Part shown: positions 46,863-58,129 of the stretch, piece by piece
Numbering within the stretch: position 1 is the stretch's first letter
Layout: each line of letters begins with the position of its first letter
NCBI GenBank assembly: GCA_029279945.1
Contig: JAJUHK010000003.1
Coordinates: forward strand, 1-64,000
Length of the DNA stretch: 64,000 nt
Direction of reading: 5' to 3'
Source of the DNA: Pseudidiomarina indica
GTDB taxonomy: Bacteria; Pseudomonadota; Gammaproteobacteria; Enterobacterales; Alteromonadaceae
Translations under genes and position numbers: made by a program
Notes under the pieces: model-generated
Told to the model about the DNA's origin: nothing
Seen by the model: only the letters and a program-made list of their open reading frames with translations
The model's database searches: none

Positions 46863-47984
46863 ATGCCAAATGCTGCATTTTTAACCTATGACCCTGAACG
46901 CAAGTTACTTCACTTATCAGGACAATGGGTGTTTACCAATTACCTTGTCATTCAACAAGCGTTACAACGGCTACCACCGACTGCGGTAGTGGAGCACTTG
47001 GATTGTGAGCAGCTACAACGCATCGACCTCAATACTGCAGCATTACTTACCCAACAGCTTAAGTTAACCCAACTACAACCGCTTATTAACCAAGCAACAG
47101 GGTTACAACGAGTCCACCACGCCGTTTTTGAACAATTGTTCAAAGCCTTAGCTCTTTGCGAGTCAGCACAGCCTCCGGCGCCAAAACCCTGGTACCAATT
47201 TGTCAGCGATATCGGGCAATGGGTCATCGTCCAACTGCAACAATTACTACTATTATTCAATTTCATTGGATTAACTCTATCGACTGCAGTAAAGGTTATC
47301 CTGAACCCACGCCGCTGGCGGCTAACCTCCTGTGTGGCGCATATGCAACAGACCGGGATAGCCGCAGTCCCGATTATTACCCTCATGGCATTTTTGGTGG
47401 GTGCCGTGCTGGCGTTCTTAGGAGCCACTGTGCTCATTGAGTTTGGCGCTACCTTATATACCGTCGATTTAGTTGCATTTGGTTTTATGCGGGAACTGGG
47501 CGTGTTGCTCACCGCCATTTTATTGGCCGGCCGTACCGCAAGCTCATTTACTGCTCAGATTGGTTCCATGAAAGTGAATGAAGAACTTGATGCTATGCAA
47601 GTCGAGCAATTCGATGCCATTGAAATGTTGGTATTGCCGCGGTTGTTTGCCCTACTCATTATGATGCCACTACTCACATTTATTGCCACTGCTGCTGGTT
47701 TGAGCGGCGGTGCTGCAGTGGCCGTTTTATCCTTGGATATTTCGCTGTCACACTATCTTTCCATTCTCAATGAAGTTCCCATACGACATTTTTGGGTAGG
47801 TTTAAGTAAAGCACCATTTTTTGCGCTTATCATAGGTATCATTGGTTGTTTAGAAGGATTCAAAGTGTCATCGAATGCCCGTTCCATCGGGGTGCACACC
47901 ACGCAAAGTGTGGTGCAGGCATTATTTGCTGTGATTCTGTTTGATGCCATTGCGGCAATATTTTTCATGGAAATGGGCTGGTAA
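46863..47984 (+). CDS. MlaE-type lipid ABC transporter permease with fused STAS-like domain
   Basis: The 373-residue protein is the membrane subunit of an MCE-type ABC transporter that moves phospholipid or similar lipids between the membranes. Residues 1-105 resemble a STAS/MlaB domain (LHLSGQWVFTNY, HLDCEQLQRIDLNTAALL), here fused to the permease rather than separate. Residues 115-373 are the MlaE domain with five to six membrane helices and the conserved GRTASSFTAQIGSMKVNEELDAM segment. It is the first of four tightly spaced genes (permease, ATPase, MCE protein, lipoprotein). Confidence 0.9.
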   Translation: MPNAAFLTYDPERKLLHLSGQWVFTNYLVIQQALQRLPPTAVVEHLDCEQLQRIDLNTAALLTQQLKLTQLQPLINQATGLQRVHHAVFEQLFKALALCESAQPPAPKPWYQFVSDIGQWVIVQLQQLLLLFNFIGLTLSTAVKVILNPRRWRLTSCVAHMQQTGIAAVPIITLMAFLVGAVLAFLGATVLIEFGATLYTVDLVAFGFMRELGVLLTAILLAGRTASSFTAQIGSMKVNEELDAMQVEQFDAIEMLVLPRLFALLIMMPLLTFIATAAGLSGGAAVAVLSLDISLSHYLSILNEVPIRHFWVGLSKAPFFALIIGIIGCLEGFKVSSNARSIGVHTTQSVVQALFAVILFDAIAAIFFMEMGW

Positions 47985-47989
47985 TTCAC

Positions 47990-48742
47990 ATGAAAGAGCC
48001 ACTACTTAAATTAACCAACATCACCACTCAATTTGGCTCCCATGTTGTCCATCACCAATTGAACTTAACCGTGTACACCGGCGAGATTCTAGGACTAGTG
48101 GGTGGTTCTGGTTCAGGCAAATCCGTATTACTACGTACTGCAATTGGCTTAAACAAAGCTGCCTCTGGAACCGTTGAACTCAATACCGAACAGTTCGGCG
48201 TGCTCTTTCAACATGGTGCATTATTTTCATCCCTGACTGTTGCTGAGAATGTGGCACTGCCGTTACTCGAGCATACCAACGTACCACGCCGGCAAGTATA
48301 CGAATTAGCACAACTTAAACTAGCACTCGTTGGTCTCGACCCCAGTGTTGGCCATCGCTATCCAGCTGAACTATCGGGTGGCATGATCAAACGAGCTGCA
48401 TTGGCTAGAGCCTTGATCAGAGAACCTACAATGTTGTTTTTAGACGAACCAACAGCGGGTCTCGACCCAATTAGTGCAGCTTCTTTTGACGAGCTCTTGT
48501 TAACCTTATCAAGAGCCCTCGATTTAACCGTGATACTAATTACTCATGACCTCGACACGCTCTATACGATTTGTGACCGTGTCGCAGTATTAGCACAGAA
48601 GAAAATTCTTGCGGTGGACAGCTTACCGGCTGTAGCACAAACCGATGACCCATGGATACAAGCCTACTTCCATGGCCCGCGGGGACGCAGCGCACAAACG
48701 CAACAAACCGTAATTCAACAGCATTCAGAGGTGGAGAAATAG
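47990..48742 (+). CDS. MlaF-type ABC transporter ATP-binding protein
   Basis: The 250-residue ATPase powers the MCE transporter. It shows Walker A GGSGSGKSVLLR near 36-44, the Q-loop FGVLFQHGALFSSLT, the signature LSGGMIKRAALARAL (M-I-K variant seen in MlaF proteins), Walker B TMLFLDEPTAGLDP and the switch His in LITHDLDTL. All catalytic residues are present. It begins five bases after the permease gene and ends three bases before the MCE gene. Confidence 0.94.
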   Translation: MKEPLLKLTNITTQFGSHVVHHQLNLTVYTGEILGLVGGSGSGKSVLLRTAIGLNKAASGTVELNTEQFGVLFQHGALFSSLTVAENVALPLLEHTNVPRRQVYELAQLKLALVGLDPSVGHRYPAELSGGMIKRAALARALIREPTMLFLDEPTAGLDPISAASFDELLLTLSRALDLTVILITHDLDTLYTICDRVAVLAQKKILAVDSLPAVAQTDDPWIQAYFHGPRGRSAQTQQTVIQQHSEVEK

Positions 48743-48745
48743 CCC

Positions 48746-49633
48746 ATGGAGACACAAGCTCGTTATATTTGGGTTGGCATAGTCACCCTCACAATCCTTG
48801 CCGCAGGTCTTATCTTTGCGTTGTGGCTTAGTAAAGCTGATGCAAAAAGTGATTATAAACTCTATGACGTGCTGTTTAAGGAACCTGTTGCAGGCTTAAT
48901 GATAGGCAGTCCTGTTCATTTCAATGGCATTTATGTAGGTGAAGTTACTCAGTTGAGTTTAGACAAGAATGATATGCGGGTAGTCCGAGCACGTGTCAAA
49001 ATCAGTGCCAGTACCCCTATTACTAAAGCTACCAAAGTATCCCGTACTTTACTTAACATAACCGGTGCTAGCGGGATCTCTTTCGAACAAAGTGTGGCAC
49101 TAAGTGAGCCCATAGAACACAAAGACAAAATTCCAGAGCTTATTGCGGAGCCTTCAGAACTCACATTATTGCGCCTCAGTACGGAAGAACTATTTGTTAA
49201 TGTTAGCCAGATGGTGAACAACGTTAATCGGCTATTTTCTGACAAGAACCTCTATTCGATTGAATCTATCCTTGCCAACGTTAATAGTTTTAGTGAAAGC
49301 CTCGTGCAGCAATCGGATAATATTGCCGCAGTACTAGAAGGCTTACAGACAACCACCAAGCAACTAAATACGTCTTTAACAGCCCTAGAGCATCAACTTA
49401 CTACAGGTACTGCTCCATTGTTTAGCCAAGCGGAAGTGACCCTTAACCATTTAGCAGAAACAAGCAAAGAACTGCATCAGCTCATCCAACAAAACCGTGG
49501 CAGTATCGATGCTAGTTTGGCAGGAATCGCAGAAGTGGGACCAACCTTATTAGAATTACAATCGGTACTGAAGCGACTGAACCAAATTGCAGCACGCTTT
49601 GAAACAGAACAGATCAAGGAGTATCAACCATGA
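48746..49633 (+). CDS. MCE (MlaD-type) substrate-binding protein
   Basis: The 295-residue protein is anchored by one N-terminal membrane helix (residues 8-27). It has one MCE domain (residues about 38-115; GLMIGSPVHFNGIYVGEVTQLSL is the core), which normally forms a hexameric ring in the periplasm that carries lipid. A long helical tail (about 150-290) of Leu/Gln/Asn-rich heptads follows and could form a needle or a bridge to the outer membrane, as in PqiB- and Ttg2-related systems. Its last codons overlap the lipoprotein gene by four bases. Confidence 0.9.
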   Translation: METQARYIWVGIVTLTILAAGLIFALWLSKADAKSDYKLYDVLFKEPVAGLMIGSPVHFNGIYVGEVTQLSLDKNDMRVVRARVKISASTPITKATKVSRTLLNITGASGISFEQSVALSEPIEHKDKIPELIAEPSELTLLRLSTEELFVNVSQMVNNVNRLFSDKNLYSIESILANVNSFSESLVQQSDNIAAVLEGLQTTTKQLNTSLTALEHQLTTGTAPLFSQAEVTLNHLAETSKELHQLIQQNRGSIDASLAGIAEVGPTLLELQSVLKRLNQIAARFETEQIKEYQP

Positions 49634-50223
49634 AATGCACAGCGTTAGTCAAGGCGCTCGTTGGAATATGTGTGCTGTCGAGCTGTACCGTATTACCAGA
49701 AGCTAAACCTATCGATTTCTACGTCATGACACCGATGCCAGTCATCACCACAGCACCTGTGGTGCGTTCACATATTCGTGTCGCCACACCAGAACTCGGT
49801 GATGCTTTGCAATTTGAACGGATTGTGCGGGTTGCTAATGACGGTAGTATCGTTGCCTACCCAGACGCTAAATGGAGTTCATCCATTGCTTCCATGTGGC
49901 AAAACTGGCTTCTGGAAGGCTTGTGGCGTGATAGCCGCTTTGAGCAAATTAGCTCTGCGCAGCAAGGGTTTGATAGCCAATGGCTACTTGCCGGACGGCT
50001 CCAAGCATTTCATATCGAAGAAACCGCACAAGGCCCCATGGCTACAGTGCGATTTGACGCGCAACTGATTAATGCAAAACACCGACGATTACATCTAAGT
50101 AAGAGCTTTGTGCAACAGACCCCTGTTGCCTCAAGCACCACCTCAGCCGCCGTACAAGCGTTGCAGGTAGCTAGCGGCGATGTCGGACGGCAGCTGCTCG
50201 ATTGGTTAGCCGCGACGCCTTAG
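49630..50223 (+). CDS. ABC-type transport auxiliary lipoprotein (PqiC-like)
   Basis: The 197-residue lipoprotein has a signal peptide ending in LSSC (Cys19). The mature part matches the ABC_trans_aux/PqiC type: IDFYVMTPMP at the start, RIVRVANDGSIVAYPDAKWSSSIASMWQNWLLEGL in the middle (given here as the range near residues 67-98), and AAVQALQVASGDVGRQLLDWL at the end. It probably sits on the inner leaflet of the outer membrane and docks the MCE tunnel. It is the last gene of the MCE operon. Confidence 0.88.
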   Translation: MKCTALVKALVGICVLSSCTVLPEAKPIDFYVMTPMPVITTAPVVRSHIRVATPELGDALQFERIVRVANDGSIVAYPDAKWSSSIASMWQNWLLEGLWRDSRFEQISSAQQGFDSQWLLAGRLQAFHIEETAQGPMATVRFDAQLINAKHRRLHLSKSFVQQTPVASSTTSAAVQALQVASGDVGRQLLDWLAATP

Positions 50224-50250
50224 CGCGCGGCTGCTACAACTTAACGTTCG

Positions 50251-50490
50251 TTAGAAACTTCCCACAAATGCAGCAATGCCTTCTTGCTGTAATGCATCAA
50301 GCGCTTCTGCTAACGCGGCTTCATCGGTTTCGAAATGATCTTCCCAGAGTGTCGAATTATTATTTTGGTCAACAATTTCTAACACCCAACCACTTTCTTC
50401 AGTCCGATAGATATCGATATTCACTGTCTCACCATCAGCTTGGTACTGTTGGCATAATGGGCTTTGGATAAAAGTGGCGGCATCATTCAT
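50251..50490 (-). CDS. Small conserved acidic protein (79 aa)
   Basis: The 79-residue, strongly acidic protein has no signal peptide or membrane helix. The pattern VNIDIYRTEESGWVLEIVDQ, then STLWEDHFETDEAALAEALDALQQEGI, suggests a beta-hairpin plus helix. It looks like a family of small uncharacterised gammaproteobacterial proteins, but I cannot name it. It lies alone, convergent with the MCE operon and downstream of icd beyond a terminator. A chance ORF is unlikely given the composition and the tight fit between neighbours. Confidence 0.65.
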   Translation of the reverse strand: MNDAATFIQSPLCQQYQADGETVNIDIYRTEESGWVLEIVDQNNNSTLWEDHFETDEAALAEALDALQQEGIAAFVGSF

Positions 50491-50510
50491 TGGATGGTCC
50501 TCAATGCAAA

Positions 50511-50540
50511 AAAAAGGGCAACCCCTCGTAGGATTGCCCC
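50511..50540 (-). terminator. Terminator after icd
   Basis: On the minus strand GGGCAA pairs with TTGCCC (plus 50534-50539 and 50516-50521) around a 12-base loop and is followed by eight T. It lies about 30 bases after the isocitrate dehydrogenase gene. Confidence 0.88.
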
Positions 50541-50571
50541 GCTATTCTAGCAAGAAATTAAGTTTGTTGAA

Positions 50572-52809
<2,238 letters not shown>

Positions 52810-52894
52810 TCATGAGTTCAGGACGGGAAAATTGCCCTGAATTATAGCAGGATGAGCCGCTAAGAACTAGCGCATCCAAGGAGGGAATCAGTAG

Positions 52895-52934
52895 GCAAAA
52901 AAAACCCGCAGCTAGCTCAGCCAACTGCGGGTTT
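52895..52934 (-). terminator. Terminator after the M3 peptidase gene
   Basis: On the minus strand AAACCCGCAG pairs with CTGCGGGTTT (plus 52925-52934 and 52902-52911), followed by more T. It lies 20 bases after the peptidase gene and upstream of icd. Confidence 0.9.
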
Positions 52935-52955
52935 GTGTACTCTAAAATCAGTTGA

Positions 52956-55142
52956 TTAGTTGATCTTAGGTGTTGTCAAGCCACGACGTTCAAGTAACGC
53001 TTCGCCAGTAGGCTCTTTACCACGGAAATCAATGTATTGCTGCATTGGATCCTTACTGTTACCTTTTGACAAAATTGCGTCACGGAACTTCTGACCATTC
53101 TCAAGCGTTAAGCCACCTTGCTCTTGCATATATTTGAACGCATCAGCAGCAAGAATTTCTGACCACATGTACGCGTAGTATCCAGCTGAATAGCCGCCAG
53201 CGAAGATGTGGGCAAAGAAAGTTGACTTATAACGTGGTGGTACCGCAGCAACAGCCACACCGTTACGCTCTAATGCTGCAGCTTCAAACGCCGCTACATC
53301 AGTAATGTTCGCTGCTGCTTCAGGAGTCAACGTATGATACTCAAGGTCTAACAATGCAGAGGCAATGTACTCCAAGGTGTCATAACCCATGTTGAAATTT
53401 TTCGCAGCAAGGACTTTGTCGAGCAATTCTTTTGGCATTGGTTCGCCAGTTTCATAATGCTTAGCAAAGTTGTTAAGTACTTTCTCGTTCAGCATCCAAT
53501 CTTCTTGGAAGGTTGACGGGAACTCAACATAGTCACGCGATACTGCAGTCCCCGCTAATGACGGATACACGACGTCAGAGAACATACCGTGCAATGCGTG
53601 CCCCATTTCGTGGAACATGGTGCTGACTTCGTCAAAGCTTAACAAGGTTGGGCCTGATACCGCTTTCTCAATATTTTGGTTATTGAGAATAACTGGCTTA
53701 GTACCAAGCAAGTGTGATTGACGTACGAATGAACTCATCCATGCACCGCCACGCTTACCATCACGAGTAAACCAGTCGCCGTAAAACAGACCAAGCACTT
53801 CACCATTAACGTCACGTACTTCATAGACTCGTACGTCATTGGCATACCCTGGGATATCATCGCGTGGTACAAAGGAAATACCGAACAATTGGTTCATGGC
53901 ATAGAACACACCGTCTTCAACGACACGGTTGAATTCGAAGTACTTCTTCACTTCTTCGGTGTCTAGTGCATATTTCTCTGCACGGACTTTCTCGGCATAG
54001 TACGCCCAATCCCAAGGCTGAACTTCAAAGTCACCGCCCTCAGCATCAATCACAGCTTGTATTTCTGCTTGCTCAGCAGCAACGTTGCTAACAACAGCAG
54101 GAACTAAGTCACGTAGCATTTTTTGTGCTGCTGCTGGAGTTCCAGCCATGCTGGTTTCCAATACGTACTCACCCCAGTTACTGTAACCCAACAGTTGCGC
54201 ACGCTCGGCACGTAATTGTGTCAGGCGCTTCACCAATGGACGGTTATCGGTAGCTGTGTTACCAGTACCACGATATGCCGACGCTTCCCAAATACGTTGC
54301 CGTAATTCGCGGTTTTCCAAAGACGCTAATACTGGTTGACGCGTGGTATTAGTAATTGAGATTGCGTACTTACCTGGATGCCCAGCAGCTACTGCAGCAT
54401 CAGCATAAGCTTGAATCTGCGTTTCGCTAAGACCTGCCAATTCCTCTTTACTATCTACAATGACCATATTTTCACGTGCCAACGTCATTAAGTTGCGCTG
54501 GAATTCAGTGGTCAATGAAGACATTTCAGTGTTAATTTCACGAATGCGTTGTTTGGCGTCTTCACTTAGCTCTGCACCTGCACGTACGAAACCTTTGTAG
54601 GTATCTTCAACAAGACGCAGTGCTTCGCCACTCAGTGCATCGCGATTTTCGTAAACAGCTTTAACCCGCTCAAACAATTTAGGGTTCAACATGATGTTAT
54701 CACGGTGGGCTGCAAATTTAGGAGCTAATTTACCTTGCAATGCACGGGTATCATCGTTACCAGCAGAACCAGCAATATTTGAGAAGACTGATGAAACACG
54801 ACTTAATAACTCACCAGCGCGCTCCATTTCTACAATGGTGTTCTCAAACGTTGGTGCTTCTGGATTATTAGCAATAGCTTCAATTTCAGCCGCGTGTTCT
54901 GCCATCCCAGCTTCAAATGCTGGTTCAAAGTGCTCAAATTTGATTTTAGTAAAATCAGGCGCTTGATAAGGTAAAGTACTTGGGGCGTAGAATGGATTGC
55001 TTTGATCAAACTGACTAGCTTGGGTCATTTGCGTCTGCTCCACCTGTCCAGCTTGGCTAACTTGCTGAGCTGCGTCTTTATCAGAGCATGCAGCAACGGT
55101 AAGTGCCGTACCGATAGCAACAGCGATAAGGCTCTTGCGCAT
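52956..55142 (-). CDS. M3 family oligopeptidase (Dcp-like) lipoprotein
   Basis: The 728-residue zinc peptidase should trim short peptides. The signal peptide ends in a lipobox VAAC (Cys19), so it is a lipoprotein, unlike the cytosolic Dcp of E. coli. The zinc motif is FHEMGHALHG (H-E-x-x-H) near residue 508, with the third ligand in the EFPSTFQEDWM region. Other family signs are NPFYAPSTLPYQAPDFTKI near the start and AYMWSEILAADAFKYM near the end. It stands alone between a terminator and a divergent-free gap of about 110 bases. Peptide use fits the amino-acid-based metabolism suggested by its neighbours. Confidence 0.92.
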   Translation of the reverse strand: MRKSLIAVAIGTALTVAACSDKDAAQQVSQAGQVEQTQMTQASQFDQSNPFYAPSTLPYQAPDFTKIKFEHFEPAFEAGMAEHAAEIEAIANNPEAPTFENTIVEMERAGELLSRVSSVFSNIAGSAGNDDTRALQGKLAPKFAAHRDNIMLNPKLFERVKAVYENRDALSGEALRLVEDTYKGFVRAGAELSEDAKQRIREINTEMSSLTTEFQRNLMTLARENMVIVDSKEELAGLSETQIQAYADAAVAAGHPGKYAISITNTTRQPVLASLENRELRQRIWEASAYRGTGNTATDNRPLVKRLTQLRAERAQLLGYSNWGEYVLETSMAGTPAAAQKMLRDLVPAVVSNVAAEQAEIQAVIDAEGGDFEVQPWDWAYYAEKVRAEKYALDTEEVKKYFEFNRVVEDGVFYAMNQLFGISFVPRDDIPGYANDVRVYEVRDVNGEVLGLFYGDWFTRDGKRGGAWMSSFVRQSHLLGTKPVILNNQNIEKAVSGPTLLSFDEVSTMFHEMGHALHGMFSDVVYPSLAGTAVSRDYVEFPSTFQEDWMLNEKVLNNFAKHYETGEPMPKELLDKVLAAKNFNMGYDTLEYIASALLDLEYHTLTPEAAANITDVAAFEAAALERNGVAVAAVPPRYKSTFFAHIFAGGYSAGYYAYMWSEILAADAFKYMQEQGGLTLENGQKFRDAILSKGNSKDPMQQYIDFRGKEPTGEALLERRGLTTPKIN

Positions 55143-55254
55143 AATAATTCTCCCTTGTGGTTGTAATATAACCCTACTAATGTACCCCCCCTTGAGTTTC
55201 CACTCAAGTGCAGTTCATGGCACATTTGCAACGATCTACCCCAGATTTTCTAAA

Positions 55255-55602
55255 TTAGGCGACTTCTTGCACAGGAATAATAGGGCCAAGTTGGTATTTT
55301 GCGCGGGCTTTTTCACACTCAGGATTGGAACCATTCACTGACATCGCAAATTCGCGACAAGGACTAGGACGGTTTTCGTAGATCGAGCAACTAACGTGTT
55401 TGCCAATTTCGCCTTGTAACGCAACGCAGCGCGGTTCAGGCTGATTTGTGCCCTGCATACAAAGCAAATAAGGATGAAAGGATTCTGTTAGTTCGCTGGG
55501 GACATATCCGGCGGGGGCTCCGGTTGCTTCACCCCAATAGAAAGAAACGCGAAAAAAAGCGCAACAAGCACCACACATCATGCAGGCATTCGTCACACTC
55601 AT
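55255..55602 (-). CDS. YkgJ family cysteine-cluster protein
   Basis: The 115-residue protein has eight-plus cysteines in the YkgJ/CxxCxxCC pattern: CMMCGACC at the N-terminus, LCMQ, PRCVAL, VSCSIY and SPCREF. This suggests binding of zinc or an iron-sulfur cluster. The function is not established. The ATG at 55602 follows GAGG by eight bases, so I start there rather than at the GTG at 55611. Confidence 0.85.
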   Translation of the reverse strand: MSVTNACMMCGACCAFFRVSFYWGEATGAPAGYVPSELTESFHPYLLCMQGTNQPEPRCVALQGEIGKHVSCSIYENRPSPCREFAMSVNGSNPECEKARAKYQLGPIIPVQEVA

Positions 55603-55656
55603 CGACGACACCTCGTTTTAGTTGTTAACAGACTAATATTCGATACAACAATGAAG

Positions 55657-55733
55657 TGGCGGAGCGGACGGGACTCGAACCCGCGACCCCCGGCGTGACA
55701 GGCCGGTATTCTAACCAACTGAACTACCGCTCC
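55657..55733 (-). tRNA. tRNA-Asp (GTC), second in the tandem
   Basis: The 77-nt gene on the minus strand runs from GGAGCGG to CCGCTCCGCCA with the encoded CCA. The anticodon loop CCTGTCACG carries GTC (Asp). The acceptor stem GGAGCGG/CCGCTCC and the T-arm GGGTTCGAGTCCC are complete. Confidence 0.98.
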
Positions 55734-55763
55734 GCAGCGGTAAGACGACGTGTTGTAGGAAAG

Positions 55764-55840
55764 TGGCGGAGCGGACGGGACTCGAACCCGCGACCCCCGG
55801 CGTGACAGGCCGGTATTCTAACCAACTGAACTACCGCTCC
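55764..55840 (-). tRNA. tRNA-Asp (GTC), first in the tandem
   Basis: This 77-nt gene is identical in sequence to the other copy, 30 bases away, with anticodon GTC and an encoded CCA. A strong promoter lies 50 bases upstream, so both are probably processed from one transcript. Confidence 0.98.
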
Positions 55841-55889
55841 GCTTTCCTGCGTTCTGAGTTCCCGAGTGGAGCCTCAGAATGCGGAGCGA

Positions 55890-55918
55890 ATATTACGAAT
55901 GCTGAAGGGACTCGTCAA
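55890..55918 (-). promoter_or_regulatory. Strong promoter of the tRNA-Asp pair
   Basis: On the minus strand TTGACG (55918-55913) and TAATAT (55895-55890) are exactly 17 bases apart. The next bases, TCGCTCCGC, form a GC-rich discriminator like those of stable-RNA promoters under stringent control. Confidence 0.85.
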
Positions 55919-55995
55919 CCTTTTTTTGTAAGTTTTGAATTGTTTGCCTGAAAAACGCTCAAAACAGCCAGAAAATCAGCAAAACCGCCGGGATT

Positions 55996-56682
55996 CTATT
56001 GCCACAATGGTTGTTTAATGAGCTGCAACCGTTGCTTGTGTGCTTGCTCTTCTGCCGCTGTCGCTTGTATCACTCGTAATGGCTGCTTGTTATGCACTGG
56101 TGTCCAGTTCTGTTGGAGCCCCTGCTGTGCCGTATTATGTTGTGTGGCCAGCTCTAGCTTAGTCTGCCCGCCGGTCATCGCCAAATAGACTTCGGCAAGT
56201 AGCTCAGCATCTAATAAGGCTCCGTGAAACGTTCGACCGGAGTTATCAATACCATAAGCACGACATAATGCGTCGAGATTATTCCGTTGACCAGGCCGTA
56301 ATTCCCGCGCCAACATTAAGGTATCGAGAACTGTACAAAAATCAGTCACGCGACCAAAGTTCTTCCGTGTAAGTTGCAGTTCATGATCGATAAAACCAAT
56401 GTCGAACGCAGCATTATGGATAACCAATTCTGCACCACGAATAAACTCCACAAACTCATCAACGATCTGTTCAAAAATAGGCTTATCTTGCAAAAACTCA
56501 TTGGTGATCCCGTGCACTTCAATGGCTTCTTGCTCAACTACACGCTGCGGATTGATATAGACGTGAAACGTTCGCCCGGTTAATTTGCGGCCGATAACTT
56601 CCAATGCTCCAATTTCAATGATGCGATGCCCCTGGGCAGGATCGAGACCTGTTGTCTCTGTGTCGAGTACGATTTGTCGCAT
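55996..56682 (-). CDS. dnaQ: DNA polymerase III epsilon subunit (proofreading exonuclease)
   Basis: The 228-residue 3'-5' exonuclease corrects replication errors. DEDDh residues are visible in VLDTETTGLDP (Asp, Glu), HNAAFDIGF (Asp) and FHGALLDAELL (His, Asp). The clamp-binding segment TGGQTKLEL, just after the nuclease domain, matches the E. coli position. A C-terminal tail for the alpha-subunit contact follows. It diverges from rnhA, as in E. coli. Confidence 0.97.
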   Translation of the reverse strand: MRQIVLDTETTGLDPAQGHRIIEIGALEVIGRKLTGRTFHVYINPQRVVEQEAIEVHGITNEFLQDKPIFEQIVDEFVEFIRGAELVIHNAAFDIGFIDHELQLTRKNFGRVTDFCTVLDTLMLARELRPGQRNNLDALCRAYGIDNSGRTFHGALLDAELLAEVYLAMTGGQTKLELATQHNTAQQGLQQNWTPVHNKQPLRVIQATAAEEQAHKQRLQLIKQPLWQ

Positions 56683-56851
56683 GACTTAACTACTTTCCGA
56701 TAATGAAATGGTGATTGCGCTTTAGCATTTAGTGTGGCTTTTTTCCTCACTAACAACAAGTTTAATTTACCCCAGTTCACGATCGTAGCGCTCCCCCTTA
56801 GAATTCGTTAGACTTTACCTTGTCACTCATTAAATTGCGGAAAACAGCCCC

Positions 56852-57316
56852 ATGACCAAACAAGTTTCGATATACACCGATGGTTCTTGTTTAGGAAATC
56901 CAGGCCCTGGGGGCTACGGTGTAGTGATTGAGTACGGTCCCCATCGCAAAGAGTTATCTGGCGGTTATCGTCTTACGACAAACAATCGCATGGAGCTACT
57001 TGCCGCGATCAAAGGTTTACAAGCATTGAATCGCCCCTGCTCCGTGGTGCTTACCACGGATAGCCAATATTTGCGTCAAGGTATTCAGCAGTGGATTCAT
57101 AAATGGAAGCAAAATGGCTGGCGTACCGCTGCCCGCAGCGCAGTGAAGAACGCTGATCTATGGCAGCAATTAGATCACGAAACTCAACGTCATCACATTC
57201 AATGGAATTGGGTAAAGGCGCACCAAGGCCATCCGCAAAATGAACGCTGCGACGAATTAGCACGACAAGCAGCACAGCAACACACGTTAGCAGAAGATAG
57301 TGGTTACCAACCGTAA
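56852..57316 (+). CDS. rnhA: Ribonuclease HI
   Basis: It degrades the RNA strand of RNA-DNA hybrids. The 154 residues (155 in E. coli) carry [17 protein letters not shown] (Asp), NRMELLAAI (Glu), [10 protein letters not shown] (Asp) and NERCDELAR (Asp), with the basic protrusion [10 protein letters not shown]. It is divergent from dnaQ, the conserved gammaproteobacterial arrangement. Confidence 0.97.
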   Translation: MTKQVSIYTDGSCLGNPGPGGYGVVIEYGPHRKELSGGYRLTTNNRMELLAAIKGLQALNRPCSVVLTTDSQYLRQGIQQWIHKWKQNGWRTAARSAVKNADLWQQLDHETQRHHIQWNWVKAHQGHPQNERCDELARQAAQQHTLAEDSGYQP

Positions 57317-57339
57317 CCACGCTAATCGGTTACCTATAG

Positions 57340-58071
57340 TTATAGTCCTTTAACACGATTAGCCACAGGAACCGCACTTATCTGTGTTTTTACGTGGCGT
57401 TTACTACGTACCACTGTCAGTGGGTATTCACGTTTTTTGGCGACCATGTAGTACATGCAACCAACGGCTGGCACCACTTGAGCCACATGACTTAAACCGA
57501 TACTCGCCGACCGCGTTGTAGCCAGTAATAAACTTGGTGCTGCATAGCCACTTGCCACAATCTCAAAGTTCAATAAATTCAGCCAATCACTCACGCGTGC
57601 TAAACTAAAGTAACGTCCACGCCACGGTAGCTCATTCATTTTTGATGGCCACACCCCTACTAATCGGGCTGGGCAGAAAGGATTAAAGCCTGCCAAAATT
57701 AAATGGCCATCGGCAATTAAACTGCGGCTCATTTCACGCAGTACTTGGTGAGGATCGCGCTCAAACTCAAGTTGCCCGATCATTACAATGGCATCAAGAA
57801 CTCCTTCGGCAAACGGCCAATATTCAAAATCAGTATGAATATCACCACACCCATATCGTGCAGCGGAAAATTGATGGCGAACCCGTAGTTCACCCAATTC
57901 CAGATCTTGCGCAAGATGACCTACTCGGGCTAGATAGTAACCAAACACTTTTGCACAATGTGGTGTCAATGCTTGGCTCAATTGTTCTTGCAACCAGCGC
58001 CCATGTGGTAATTGTTGCCAGTTACTGGGTGCTTCTGCGGCGACGTCTTGCCGGGCAGGCATTAACATCAT
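57340..58071 (-). CDS. SAM-dependent methyltransferase (YafS-like)
   Basis: The 243-residue protein resembles class I methyltransferases in the gloB-rnhA neighbourhood (YafS in E. coli). Visible parts are the acidic-loop region DIHTDFEYWPFAEGVLDAIVMIGQLEF and the post-motif HQVLREMSRSLIADGHLILAGFNPFCPARL. The glycine-rich SAM motif I is weak or lost, so binding may be altered. The substrate is unknown. It diverges from gloB and converges on rnhA, the same gene order as in E. coli. Confidence 0.8.
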   Translation of the reverse strand: MMLMPARQDVAAEAPSNWQQLPHGRWLQEQLSQALTPHCAKVFGYYLARVGHLAQDLELGELRVRHQFSAARYGCGDIHTDFEYWPFAEGVLDAIVMIGQLEFERDPHQVLREMSRSLIADGHLILAGFNPFCPARLVGVWPSKMNELPWRGRYFSLARVSDWLNLLNFEIVASGYAAPSLLLATTRSASIGLSHVAQVVPAVGCMYYMVAKKREYPLTVVRSKRHVKTQISAVPVANRVKGL

Positions 58072-58129
58072 AGTAAGACCCCTATATAATCAGTGATGAG
58101 CTTCAGTACTTATTAATTCAGGTGACGTG

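Noticed and set aside
57313..57333. Hairpin between rnhA and the methyltransferase gene as a terminator
   Set aside because: The stem GTAACC/GGTTAC is only six pairs with no T-tract on either strand.
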